Assembly: GCA_947176675.1 (NCBI GenBank)
Contig: CAMWRN010000038.1
Span: forward strand, 1 to 13,683
DNA length: 13,683 nucleotides
From: an uncultured Clostridia bacterium
Lineage (GTDB): Bacteria; Bacillota; Clostridia; Oscillospirales; Ruminococcaceae
Reading direction: 5' to 3'
A program made the translations under genes and the position numbers. The notes beneath the pieces are model-generated. The model had not been told where the DNA came from. It worked only from the letters and a program-made list of their open reading frames with translations, and ran no database searches. The stretch's first letter is position 1; each line of letters opens with the position of its first letter. Shown piece by piece: positions 1 to 6,755 of this stretch.

Positions 1-4
1 GAAA

Positions 5-9
5 CCTCC
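5..9 (-). promoter_or_regulatory. Ribosome binding site of a leftward gene lying off the left edge
   Basis: Read on the minus strand this is a perfect GGAGG, followed by TTTC and then the window edge. A leftward promoter lies 55-83 bases upstream (64-92). The site therefore suggests a start codon one to a few bases outside the window, for a gene divergent from yfhO. The 12-bp perfect palindrome ATTTTATAAAAT at 15-26 lies in the presumed leader of that gene and could be an operator. No coding sequence of the gene is visible, so its identity is unknown. Confidence 0.5.
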
Positions 10-63
10 GGTACATTTTATAAAATTCTGGAAACGCTGCACAACAAATGTTCTTTTTTAAAT

Positions 64-92
64 ATTATAACAAATTGCTTTCCGTTTAACAA
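64..92 (-). promoter_or_regulatory. Sigma-A type promoter directing transcription leftward
   Basis: On the minus strand, TTGTTA (92-87) is followed by a 17-base spacer and a perfect TATAAT (69-64). The bases TGT directly before TATAAT give an extended -10 element (TGnTATAAT). The expected start is near position 57, giving a leader of about 50 bases before the GGAGG at 9-5. Position, spacing and the downstream ribosome binding site agree with a divergent gene just beyond the left edge. Confidence 0.55.
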
Positions 93-106
93 GGGGTCGG
101 GAGGTA

Positions 107-171
107 TTTTTTTATATTTTTTCAAAAAAATCGCAAAATCTATTGTAAAGAAGCGGAAAAGCATTTATAAT
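107..171 (+). promoter_or_regulatory. Sigma-A type promoter of yfhO with an upstream A/T-tract element
   Basis: TTGTAA (143-148), a 17-base spacer and a perfect TATAAT (166-171) form a strong promoter, with expected transcription start near 178. Just upstream are runs of seven T (107-113), six T (117-122) and seven A (124-130). These cover roughly -48 to -71, overlapping where an UP element or curved DNA commonly boosts transcription. The promoter reads into the yfhO-bPH-FkbM operon. Confidence 0.75.
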
Positions 172-198
172 AAAAGTATGTATCTAAAAATTTACAAT

Positions 199-203
199 GG
201 AGG
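199..203 (+). promoter_or_regulatory. Ribosome binding site fixing the TTG start of yfhO
   Basis: GGAGG at 199-203 is six bases before TTG at 210. The only nearby ATG (197-199) overlaps the Shine-Dalgarno itself and opens a different frame, so it cannot be the start of this protein. The site decides for a TTG start. Confidence 0.85.
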
Positions 204-209
204 TTCGCT

Positions 210-2948
210 TTGAAAAATTCACAGATATCGCTGAAATTCAGCTTCAGAAATCTACTTATAAACAAAGGCATATATCTCTTTGCCTTTTTTATTCCCATGA
301 TCGTGCTGCTGGTGTCCTACTTTATTTTCGGCATCTACCCGTTCGGGGACGAGTCCGTACTGGTGCTCGACCTGAGCGGTCAGTACGTTTATTACTACGA
401 AAACCTCAGGGACGCTTTCTGGGGAAACGGCAGCTTCGTAAACAGCTGGAGCCGTAATCTTACGGGAGAAACAATGGGTATCTTCGCCTACTATCTGGCG
501 AGTCCGTTCACCATTGTGGTAATGCTTCTGCCCCGCTCCATAATGACCACATCGCTGCTTATCATGCAGATGTTAAAAGTCGGCTCGGCTTCGGTAACGT
601 TTTGTATGTATTTGCGGAAATCCAAAAATACCGCACCCTATACCGCGCTTATTTTCGCAATTTTGTACAGCCTTATGGCGTACATGATAGTGCAGCTTAT
701 GGATCCCATGTGGCTGGACGGTCTTATCTATCTGCCCATAATCTGTCTCGGAATAGAACGTCTCATCGACAAGGGAGAATGGCTGCTGTTCATAATCCCC
801 CTTGCGCTGATGTTTATAGCAAATTTCTACATCGGCTGGATGATCGCCATATTCTGCTGCCTTTACTTTGTCGCCTACTACTTTTTTATCGCAAAGGATA
901 CTCTTCCGTTCCACTTCAAGCATATGCTTTTATCGGGCGTTAAATTCGCCTGCGGAGGAGTTATAGCCGCAGTCTGCGCGGCATGGCTGCTCATACCCCT
1001 TTACTACAGCCTGAGCTTGGGCAAATTCGAGTTTTCCGAGCCAAGCTATGAATTAAAGACCCAGTTTGACTTCGCGGACTTTTTTATGAACGTCCTCCCC
1101 AACGTTTACGATACCTGCCGTCCCGAAGGCTCGCCTGTTATCTACTGCGGAGTTATGACAATACTGCTCATTCCGCTGTACTTCTTCAACAGTAATATAA
1201 AGCTCCGTCAGAAGATAGGTTTCGGACTTCTCACCCTGTCGGTGATGCTGTCCATGTATATGTCCACGGTGGACCTGGTATGGCACGGCTTTCAGGTACC
1301 CAACTGGCTGCCCTACAGATATTCATTCACCGTCAGCTTTCTTATGCTTGTCATGGCGGCGCAGGCTTTCGAGCGTATCGAGGGCATAAGCTTCAAGGAA
1401 ATAGGCGGTACTTTTTTTCTGCTTGCGGCTTACGTTTTATATCTTGACAAGCAGAATCCCACCGTCTCCGCAAACGGCAAGGACATCGAAAAAATGAATA
1501 TTCTTGCGACGGTATGGTTTACGGTACTTTTGGCCGGAGTATACGCGCTGATGCTGTATCTCCAAAAGAAGCACTATAAGGTCAAACCTGTACCCATTGC
1601 GATAGCTGTTATTGTTATCGCAGAAATGACAGTAACCTCAACCTATACAATGTACAGCATCGACAAGGACGTTGTATACTCTAAATACAGCTCATACAAC
1701 AGATACATCACTCTCGGACGGAACACCGTGGAAAAGATATATGACATGGACGACAGCCCTGTCTACAGAATAGAAAAGAATTTCCACCGCACAGTAAACG
1801 ACCCTATGGCGTTCGGCTCTTTCGGACTTTCCCATTCAAGCTCTACTCTTAACGCTGCGCCCATACAGTTCCTGCGGAACTTAGGCTTTTCCTACGGCGG
1901 ACACTATATCAGGTACAAAGGCGCGACCTATGTTACCGACGCTATTTTCGGAATAAAATACGTTATGGAAAAGGGGAACGCTCCACAACCGGACGAGGAC
2001 GGAGTAACGCCGCTTCCCGATGTTGCGGAGTCAAAGCATTATGATAACCTTGTGCTTGCCAACGGCGACAAAAAGGAGATAATGTACGTTTACGAAAATC
2101 CATACGCTCTGCCCGTTGCTTTCATGGCGGACGAATCCATAGCAAGCCTCAGCTTCGATTCATGGGAAAATCCTTTTGAAAACCAGAACAAGCTGCTGTC
2201 CGCGCTGCTGTCCGACGAGTACCGGGAGTTCTTCAAAAGGATAGAGGATGTGGATATCGTTCCCGAGAACGCAAAGCCCTCCACCTACGGAACTCACACA
2301 AAATACGTGCCGAGAATAGAGGGAGAGAATTCCCACATTGAGTTTATTTTCGACGCTCCCACCGATGATATGATCTATATGTATTTCCCGTCCCAGTACG
2401 AGCGTGAAGTTAACCTCTGGCTCAACAAGGAGTTCGTGGATTACTACTACGAGACGGGCAGAATGTGTATTCAGCCACTTGGAAAGTTCAGCGCGGGCGA
2501 TGAGCTTTCTTTTATCACAACCATTACCGAGAAGAAGAACGAAGTGCTTTTCAAGGAAAATTATTTCTACTACCTTGACGAGGAGATGTTCCGCGAAGCT
2601 GTCGATGAGCTGAAGCGTCAGCCCCTTGAGATCGAAAGCTTCAAGGAGGATCATCTGAAGGGTACGGTTACCGCCGAGGAGGACGGCATACTGTTCACCA
2701 CGATTTCATGGGAGCCGGGCTGGACGATTCGGGTAGACGGCGTAAAGACCGAGCCTGTCAAAGTGGCAAACGACGCTCTGATAGGAATACCAATAAGCGA
2801 GGGAACTCATACCGTTGAAATGAAGTTCTTCCCCAAGGGACTTGCTTTGGGACTTATCGTTTCACCTCTGGGCATCCTTGCGGTAGTCCTGATAGGATTG
2901 TACGAACGCAAGAACCGTAAAGTAATGCTCAACAGACTTTATGAATAA
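210..2948 (+). CDS. yfhO: YfhO family polytopic membrane protein (GT-C-like glycosyltransferase)
   Basis: This 912-residue protein has about 14 hydrophobic segments up to roughly residue 480, a large soluble domain (about 485-875), and a final membrane helix near 878-898 with a basic tail (YERKNRK). The first loop holds DLSGQY (54-59), and SWSRNLTGETMG and FQVPNWLPYRYSF are further family-typical stretches. Characterised YfhO-family members in Bacillus and Listeria glycosylate teichoic acid from lipid-linked sugars at the outer membrane face, with a CsbB-type partner; no such partner is visible here, so the substrate is unknown. Translation starts at TTG, set by GGAGG six bases upstream. It is first in an operon with the bPH and FkbM genes (35-base gap to the next). 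Family assignment is firm; the sugar-transfer role is inferred. Confidence 0.9.
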   Translation: MKNSQISLKFSFRNLLINKGIYLFAFFIPMIVLLVSYFIFGIYPFGDESVLVLDLSGQYVYYYENLRDAFWGNGSFVNSWSRNLTGETMGIFAYYLASPFTIVVMLLPRSIMTTSLLIMQMLKVGSASVTFCMYLRKSKNTAPYTALIFAILYSLMAYMIVQLMDPMWLDGLIYLPIICLGIERLIDKGEWLLFIIPLALMFIANFYIGWMIAIFCCLYFVAYYFFIAKDTLPFHFKHMLLSGVKFACGGVIAAVCAAWLLIPLYYSLSLGKFEFSEPSYELKTQFDFADFFMNVLPNVYDTCRPEGSPVIYCGVMTILLIPLYFFNSNIKLRQKIGFGLLTLSVMLSMYMSTVDLVWHGFQVPNWLPYRYSFTVSFLMLVMAAQAFERIEGISFKEIGGTFFLLAAYVLYLDKQNPTVSANGKDIEKMNILATVWFTVLLAGVYALMLYLQKKHYKVKPVPIAIAVIVIAEMTVTSTYTMYSIDKDVVYSKYSSYNRYITLGRNTVEKIYDMDDSPVYRIEKNFHRTVNDPMAFGSFGLSHSSSTLNAAPIQFLRNLGFSYGGHYIRYKGATYVTDAIFGIKYVMEKGNAPQPDEDGVTPLPDVAESKHYDNLVLANGDKKEIMYVYENPYALPVAFMADESIASLSFDSWENPFENQNKLLSALLSDEYREFFKRIEDVDIVPENAKPSTYGTHTKYVPRIEGENSHIEFIFDAPTDDMIYMYFPSQYEREVNLWLNKEFVDYYYETGRMCIQPLGKFSAGDELSFITTITEKKNEVLFKENYFYYLDEEMFREAVDELKRQPLEIESFKEDHLKGTVTAEEDGILFTTISWEPGWTIRVDGVKTEPVKVANDALIGIPISEGTHTVEMKFFPKGLALGLIVSPLGILAVVLIGLYERKNRKVMLNRLYE

Positions 2949-2983
2949 CGATCTGCAAAGCTTTAAAGAGAGGAACTGATATT

Positions 2984-3391
2984 ATGGCAAAATTTTCTGA
3001 TAGCGGAAACGAAGTGCTCTGGACTGATAAAAAACGCACTCTTTTCGGGCTTCCCCTTTCGTTCACAAGATATATTCTCACCGAGAAAAAATTTATCACC
3101 CGCAAGGGCTTTCTGTCCATTACCGAGGACGAGATCGAGCTTTACCGCGTGGTGGATAAAAGTCTGCGGCTGCCTTTCGGACAGAGACTGTTCGGCTGCG
3201 GAACCGTTATCATAAACTGCCGCGACACGGATACTCCCGTGAAAGAAGTAATGTCTGTAAAAAAGCCGCGGGAGTTTATGGATATCTTTGAAAAGCAGGT
3301 AGATATCCAGCGGGACAAATACCGCACACGCGGCAGAGATATGATTGCTCCCGACCGCATGGACTGCGGCTGCGACCACGACGAGGACTGA
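2984..3391 (+). CDS. Small bacterial PH-domain (bPH2-like) protein
   Basis: This 135-residue protein begins with the pattern WTDKKRTLFGLPLSFTRYIL then TEKKFITRKGFLSITEDEIELYR, typical of bacterial PH domains of the YdbS/bPH2 type, in which a W-x-D-x-KR segment and short beta strands precede the LR-PFGQ-LFG-GTV portion. Unlike YdbS proteins it has no membrane helix, so it should be cytosolic or peripheral. The C-terminal 35 residues are charged and end in DCGCDHDED, a Cys/His/acidic tail that could bind metal (speculative). It starts at ATG with AGAGAGGA ten bases upstream, 35 bases after yfhO, and ends 3 bases before the FkbM gene, so the three are probably co-translated. Its function is unknown; bPH domains are mostly linked to envelope functions. 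Confidence 0.8.
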   Translation: MAKFSDSGNEVLWTDKKRTLFGLPLSFTRYILTEKKFITRKGFLSITEDEIELYRVVDKSLRLPFGQRLFGCGTVIINCRDTDTPVKEVMSVKKPREFMDIFEKQVDIQRDKYRTRGRDMIAPDRMDCGCDHDED

Positions 3392-3394
3392 AAT

Positions 3395-4465
3395 ATGCTT
3401 GATTTTATCACCGAAAAAACCGATTGCTGGGATTATCTGAAAAACACCGATCTTCCCGTGTTCATTTACGGCATGGGTGACGGCGCTATGAAGATAATGC
3501 GCGTTTTTGAGCAGTACGGAATACCTCTTGCGGGCTTTTTCGCAAGCGACGAATTTGTCCGCGGGCATACCTTTCAGGGACATCTGGTGCATACCCTTTC
3601 CCAAATTGAAGCTCTTATCGACGACTTTGTGATAGTCCTGGCTTTTGCGGCAGGATATCAAAGTCTGTACGACAGGATAAACGAAATTGCAAAACGGCAT
3701 ATTCTTCTTGCTCCCGACGTTCCCGTTGCGGGTGAGGGCTTGTTCACCTATGCCTACTGTATGGAAAATACTGAAAAAATTCAGGCGGTCTATGATATGC
3801 TTGCGGACGAAAAATCCCGGCAGACCTATGCGGACGTGCTGAATTTTAAGATAAGCGGCAAGATAGATTACCTCAACAATTGCACGTCTCCAAAAGAGGA
3901 AATTTACGGCGAAATTATCCCTCTTGGCAAGGAAGATATTTTTGCGGACTTGGGCGCGTACAACGGGGATACCGCCGCCGAATTTATTGAAGCAAGCAAA
4001 TCCTGCGGCGGGAATTTCCGTCACATTTACGCATTTGAGCCTAACCCGAAAAATTTCCGCAAGCTTACAAAAAATCTCCCCGACAGCGATAAAATTACTC
4101 TCTATAACGCTGCGGCGGGACGTGAAAACGGCACTGTAAAAATTTCCGCAAACGAGGGGAGAATGTCCCGTGAAAACGGTTCGGGAAAGACTGTGGAGAT
4201 ACCTGTGCTGTCGCTGAACGAAGCTGTTTCCGAAAATGTTACAGTACTTAAACTGGACGTTGAGGGGGCGGAGCGTGAAGCTATCCTCGGCGCAAGGCGG
4301 CATATTGAAAACGGTGCGAAAATACTTTGCTCCCTTTACCACCGAAACGAGGATATGTTCGACCTGCCGCTGCTGATAAAAAGCATTAACCCCGAGCTGA
4401 AATTTTTCATCAGACATCAGCTTTATATCCCTGCTTGGGAGACGAATTTGTATGCGGTGCACTGA
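3395..4465 (+). CDS. FkbM family SAM-dependent methyltransferase with N-terminal Rossmann-like domain
   Basis: This 356-residue protein has two parts. Residues 20-110 form a nucleotide-binding-like domain (VFIYGMGDGAMKI, then AGFFASDEF) resembling the N-terminal domains of sugar-modifying enzymes such as PglD. Residues 180-356 carry the FkbM methyltransferase: DLGAYNGDT (185-193, SAM-binding motif I), FEPNP (214-218) and KLDVEGAE (286-293). FkbM proteins O-methylate sugars or polyketides. Here, behind yfhO, a role in methylating a surface glycan precursor is plausible but inferred. The ATG lies 3 bases after the bPH stop codon, with CGAGGA inside the end of that gene, so translation is probably coupled. 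A 107-base AT-rich gap follows, marking the likely operon end, although no terminator hairpin is visible. Confidence 0.9.
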   Translation: MLDFITEKTDCWDYLKNTDLPVFIYGMGDGAMKIMRVFEQYGIPLAGFFASDEFVRGHTFQGHLVHTLSQIEALIDDFVIVLAFAAGYQSLYDRINEIAKRHILLAPDVPVAGEGLFTYAYCMENTEKIQAVYDMLADEKSRQTYADVLNFKISGKIDYLNNCTSPKEEIYGEIIPLGKEDIFADLGAYNGDTAAEFIEASKSCGGNFRHIYAFEPNPKNFRKLTKNLPDSDKITLYNAAAGRENGTVKISANEGRMSRENGSGKTVEIPVLSLNEAVSENVTVLKLDVEGAEREAILGARRHIENGAKILCSLYHRNEDMFDLPLLIKSINPELKFFIRHQLYIPAWETNLYAVH

Positions 4466-4516
4466 TTTGTCTTAACAAAATATTTACAAGAATCTTTTTC
4501 CGCAAAACGAAAAATT

Positions 4517-4546
4517 TTGCCGCCTTGGATTGTATTATTTTATATA
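4517..4546 (+). promoter_or_regulatory. Possible weak promoter for the lipoprotein gene
   Basis: Within the AT-rich 107-base gap after the FkbM gene, TTGCCG (4517-4522) and TATATA (4541-4546) are separated by 18 bases. The match to sigma-A consensus is modest, and other AT-rich hexamers nearby could serve. It is listed because a change of gene theme and a gap occur here; confidence is low. Confidence 0.3.
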
Positions 4547-4572
4547 TGAAAATATTTTCGGGAGGTAATTTT

Positions 4573-5247
4573 ATGAAAAATGTTACAAAGATACTTTTGG
4601 CATTTGCAGCGGCAATTTCCCTTTTTGCTGCTTGCGGAAAAGCGGAGGAAGAGACTATTGATGTAAGCGATGTTAAGAACATGATATTCGGCTCTGAAAT
4701 TCCCCATATGCTTTATTGCAACGAGAAAAAAGTCATTATTGACGGTTCTTTCGGAGTGGTCGTGTACGACCTTGAAAACCGTAAGCTTACTGACAGGATA
4801 AGCTTTGACGAGATACATGAACTGGATATGACCGGCTATTTTAATTTTGCTTCCGCGGACGGTAAAACTATATATTTTACTGATATGCAGCAAAGCGAGG
4901 GATTAGTAAACGCTGTAGTCGCTTATGATGTTGAGATCAAAACCGTATCTCCAGTTAAAGAAATGTCCGACGATGAATTTCGCGAAGAGAGCTGGAATTG
5001 GGATGGAGGACGTTTTCAGACTGGACCCTGCGACCCTTACAATTCTTTTAGTAAGGATTATGAAAAGTATCATGAATACTTTAGAAAATATTTTGACCAA
5101 AACTGTATTATCGGTGCTAACACCGTGACGCTTGAAAACGAGTTTGTGTTCCTAAGTATGCAGGACGGTAAGTATTACGAGCTTGAAATAATCGTATGTG
5201 ACAACGACGGCGGCGAGAAAGTTTACAGGGTCTTTGATAATATTTGA
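4573..5247 (+). CDS. Predicted lipoprotein of unknown function
   Basis: The 224-residue product starts with a lipoprotein signal: a basic MKNVTK, a hydrophobic stretch ILLAFAAAISLF, then AAC with the lipidated cysteine at residue 21. It is expected to be anchored on the outer face of the membrane. The mature part has alternating strand-like stretches (KVIIDGSFGVVVYDLENRKL; ADGKTIYFTD; VNAVVAYDVEIKTV) that resemble beta-propeller blades, but it is too short for a full propeller and I do not recognise a named family. The start was chosen at 4573 because GGGAGG (4560-4565) lies seven bases upstream; an in-frame ATG at 4546 lies before that site and would spoil the signal peptide. It leads a tightly spaced four-gene run up to 6624, with 16 bases to the next gene. 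Confidence 0.8.
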   Translation: MKNVTKILLAFAAAISLFAACGKAEEETIDVSDVKNMIFGSEIPHMLYCNEKKVIIDGSFGVVVYDLENRKLTDRISFDEIHELDMTGYFNFASADGKTIYFTDMQQSEGLVNAVVAYDVEIKTVSPVKEMSDDEFREESWNWDGGRFQTGPCDPYNSFSKDYEKYHEYFRKYFDQNCIIGANTVTLENEFVFLSMQDGKYYELEIIVCDNDGGEKVYRVFDNI

Positions 5248-5263
5248 TTAGGAGATGTGCAGA

Positions 5264-5527
5264 ATGGGTGAATTAAGCAAGCTGCCAAACATAGGCGAAA
5301 AGGTGGAGGAACAGTTAAATGCAGTTGATATTTTTACATACGAAGACTTGAAAAAGCTGGGTGCGGAAAATGCTTGGCTGAAAATCCAGAGCATTGATCC
5401 GTCCGCGTGCATACACCGTCTGCTTGCGCTGGAGGGAGCTTTGCAGGGCATTCCCAAAAAGCTGCTCCCCGAGGAGAGAAAGGCGGAGCTAAAAAGTTTT
5501 TACGAAGAGCATAAAATGTACATATAA
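5264..5527 (+). CDS. Stand-alone TfoX C-terminal domain protein
   Basis: This 87-residue protein matches the TfoX C-terminal domain throughout: LSKLPNIGEKVEEQLNAVDI (helix-hairpin-helix-like), TYEDLKKLGAENAWLKI, then a helical HRLLALEGALQGIPKKLLPE segment. In TfoX/Sxy the domain accompanies a competence-regulator N-terminal domain; in Firmicutes it commonly occurs alone, with unknown function. Nothing here ties it to competence. The start is ATG at 5264, nine bases after GGAG (5251-5254). The in-frame ATG at 5255 directly abuts that site and is therefore unlikely to be used. It follows the lipoprotein by 16 bases and precedes the next gene by 13, so it is probably co-transcribed with both. 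Confidence 0.85.
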   Translation: MGELSKLPNIGEKVEEQLNAVDIFTYEDLKKLGAENAWLKIQSIDPSACIHRLLALEGALQGIPKKLLPEERKAELKSFYEEHKMYI

Positions 5528-5540
5528 ACGAGGTGCAAAA

Positions 5541-6077
5541 ATGTATCTTTATCATTATTACGACAAGTCTGGGACGCCGTTCAGAAATTTGTCGGAGTTG
5601 CCTGTCGTGGAAGCGAAAGCTGTCCTTGAAAAAATAAAGACCGAAAAGCCCAATTCCCAAAGCGCGGAAAGGCATGACAAATATGTGGAGTACAGACGGA
5701 ACTGCGAGGAAATTCTCCGTACCGAATTTCTGAAAAAGGGCGGGAAAATTTTAAGAACGCCGCCCCACTATATGGTTGTGGAGCATAGTCCTTGGCTAAG
5801 CACATGGTACGAAAACTGCGGATTTGTGAAGATACCAATTGAGGAATTTGACAAGGCGACGCTTTCCTTTACATACGGCGACTCAATGCCCACGTTCAGC
5901 AAGGCGGTGAATGACGGAAAGGAGTACCGTCAAAAGCTTTACACATATGACGAGATACTGAAAATTATTGAAAAATACGGCTTGCCTCAGGACTGGAACG
6001 ACGACGGGAAACACGGTCCCGAAAGGTATATCGAAGTCCACGTCTGGAGCGATGAGACGGTTGGAAAATACATATAA
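5541..6077 (+). CDS. Conserved protein of unknown function (178 aa)
   Basis: The 178-residue product has no signal peptide or membrane helix and is probably cytosolic. It is rich in aromatic residues: MYLYHYYDKS at the start, HYMVVEHSPWLSTWYEN (76-92) in the middle, FTYGDSMPTFS (110-120), and GLPQDWNDDGKHGPERYIEV (147-166) near the end. I recall near-identical motif order in unannotated proteins from other Clostridia, but cannot verify that here, and I know no function. The conserved histidines, tryptophans and acidic residues could form a small-ligand pocket; this is only a guess. The ATG is preceded by GAGG at 5530-5533 with seven-base spacing. Gaps to neighbours are 13 bases on each side, so it sits inside the same transcript. 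Confidence 0.75.
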   Translation: MYLYHYYDKSGTPFRNLSELPVVEAKAVLEKIKTEKPNSQSAERHDKYVEYRRNCEEILRTEFLKKGGKILRTPPHYMVVEHSPWLSTWYENCGFVKIPIEEFDKATLSFTYGDSMPTFSKAVNDGKEYRQKLYTYDEILKIIEKYGLPQDWNDDGKHGPERYIEVHVWSDETVGKYI

Positions 6078-6090
6078 GTGAGGAGTACTT

Positions 6091-6624
6091 ATGGAAGGGC
6101 ATAGAGTAATTTTAAATGATTTTCTTGTTCATATAAAAGGAGAGAACATTACAAGTATACTTGACGCGGGGAGCGGAAGGACAAGTCTGTCTATAATTGC
6201 AAATTCATTTCCCGGTACTCCTATTGACGCTGTTGTATATCCGGGTGATATAAGAAAGATAAATCCTATCAAAGAGATCGCCGAACACAACGAAAATATA
6301 AGTGTAATTGAAAAAGATATATGCGGGGATACTGTTGCCAAGGCATATGATATGATTGTAGCGCATTTACTTCTTGGCGAAGCCGCGAAGTTTGGAAATT
6401 CATTTGAAGATTTACTCGAAAAAGTAATCACAATGAAATATAAGTATTTAATTATAATAGATTACCTTGAAGACCCCGCTGTAAATGAAAATGACATTAT
6501 GAAAATGTGTGAAAAATATAATCTGACTGTTGTCTGCAAATCGTTTTTTACCAATCAAGAACCTCAAGTTTGGGAAGATTTCACAGGAGTACATAATTTC
6601 GGATATTTGATAAAAAGATTATAA
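6091..6624 (+). CDS. Methyltransferase-like Rossmann-fold protein, AT-rich gene
   Basis: The 177-residue product carries ILDAGSGRTS (23-32), a good match to SAM-binding motif I of class I methyltransferases. It continues with strand-helix alternation, including VIEKDICGD (72-80), YDMIVAHLLLGEAAKF (86-101, post-motif position) and KYLIIIDYLED (118-128). A class I Rossmann fold is likely; substrate and actual activity are unknown. The usual second acidic anchor for SAM is not clear, so it may be divergent or inactive. AGGAG at 6081-6085 supports the ATG. The gene is visibly more AT-rich than its neighbours (hand-counted rows of 60 bases hold 25, 22 and 15 G+C), with many ATA and AAA codons, hinting at separate ancestry. 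It ends the tight gene run; a 131-base gap follows. Confidence 0.7.
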   Translation: MEGHRVILNDFLVHIKGENITSILDAGSGRTSLSIIANSFPGTPIDAVVYPGDIRKINPIKEIAEHNENISVIEKDICGDTVAKAYDMIVAHLLLGEAAKFGNSFEDLLEKVITMKYKYLIIIDYLEDPAVNENDIMKMCEKYNLTVVCKSFFTNQEPQVWEDFTGVHNFGYLIKRL

Positions 6625-6671
6625 ATAATGCATATGAATACTGTATCCTGCCGCGCAAAACGCAAAAAACC

Positions 6672-6726
6672 CGCCGTAATTTGCATTAAGACAATAGGAT
6701 CTTCCCTGCGGCGAGACTGTGGGGAA
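6672..6726 (+). other. Two overlapping hairpins in the leader of the isochorismatase-asnS pair
   Basis: The 131-base gap 6625-6755 contains CGCCG (6672-6676) complementary to CGGCG (6709-6713), and TTCCCTGC (6702-6709) pairing, with two G-U wobbles, to GTGGGGAA (6719-6726) around a nine-base loop. The two stems cannot form together, because the second places CGGCG in its loop region. Neither is followed by a T run on the + strand, and no T-box core sequence is present. On the minus strand the first stem is followed within two bases by six T, so it could also act as a weak leftward terminator. A regulatory role is inferred only from structure and position. Confidence 0.3.
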
Positions 6727-6755
6727 ATACAGATAAATAATCGGGAGGATAATTT

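Noticed and set aside
99..104. Perfect GGGAGG in the left intergenic region
   Set aside because: No ATG, GTG or TTG follows at a usable distance and it lies upstream of the rightward transcription start. Only an ATA codon at 114 opens a short frame, too weak to call a gene.
197..457. 86-codon + strand frame starting with the ATG at 197
   Set aside because: Its ATG overlaps the Shine-Dalgarno of yfhO and the frame is a shadow of the yfhO coding sequence.
2963..4462. 499-codon open frame on the minus strand across the bPH and FkbM genes
   Set aside because: Both + strand genes have clear family motifs and ribosome binding sites. The antisense translation shows no recognisable domain and is a by-product of codon composition.
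6660..6713. Leftward intrinsic terminator (CGCCG/CGGCG stem followed by six T on the minus strand)
   Set aside because: The stem is only 5 bp with a 32-base loop, and there is no minus-strand gene to terminate.
6625..6755. T-box riboswitch before the isochorismatase-asnS pair
   Set aside because: The gap is too short, the conserved T-box core is absent and no terminator with a T run is present.
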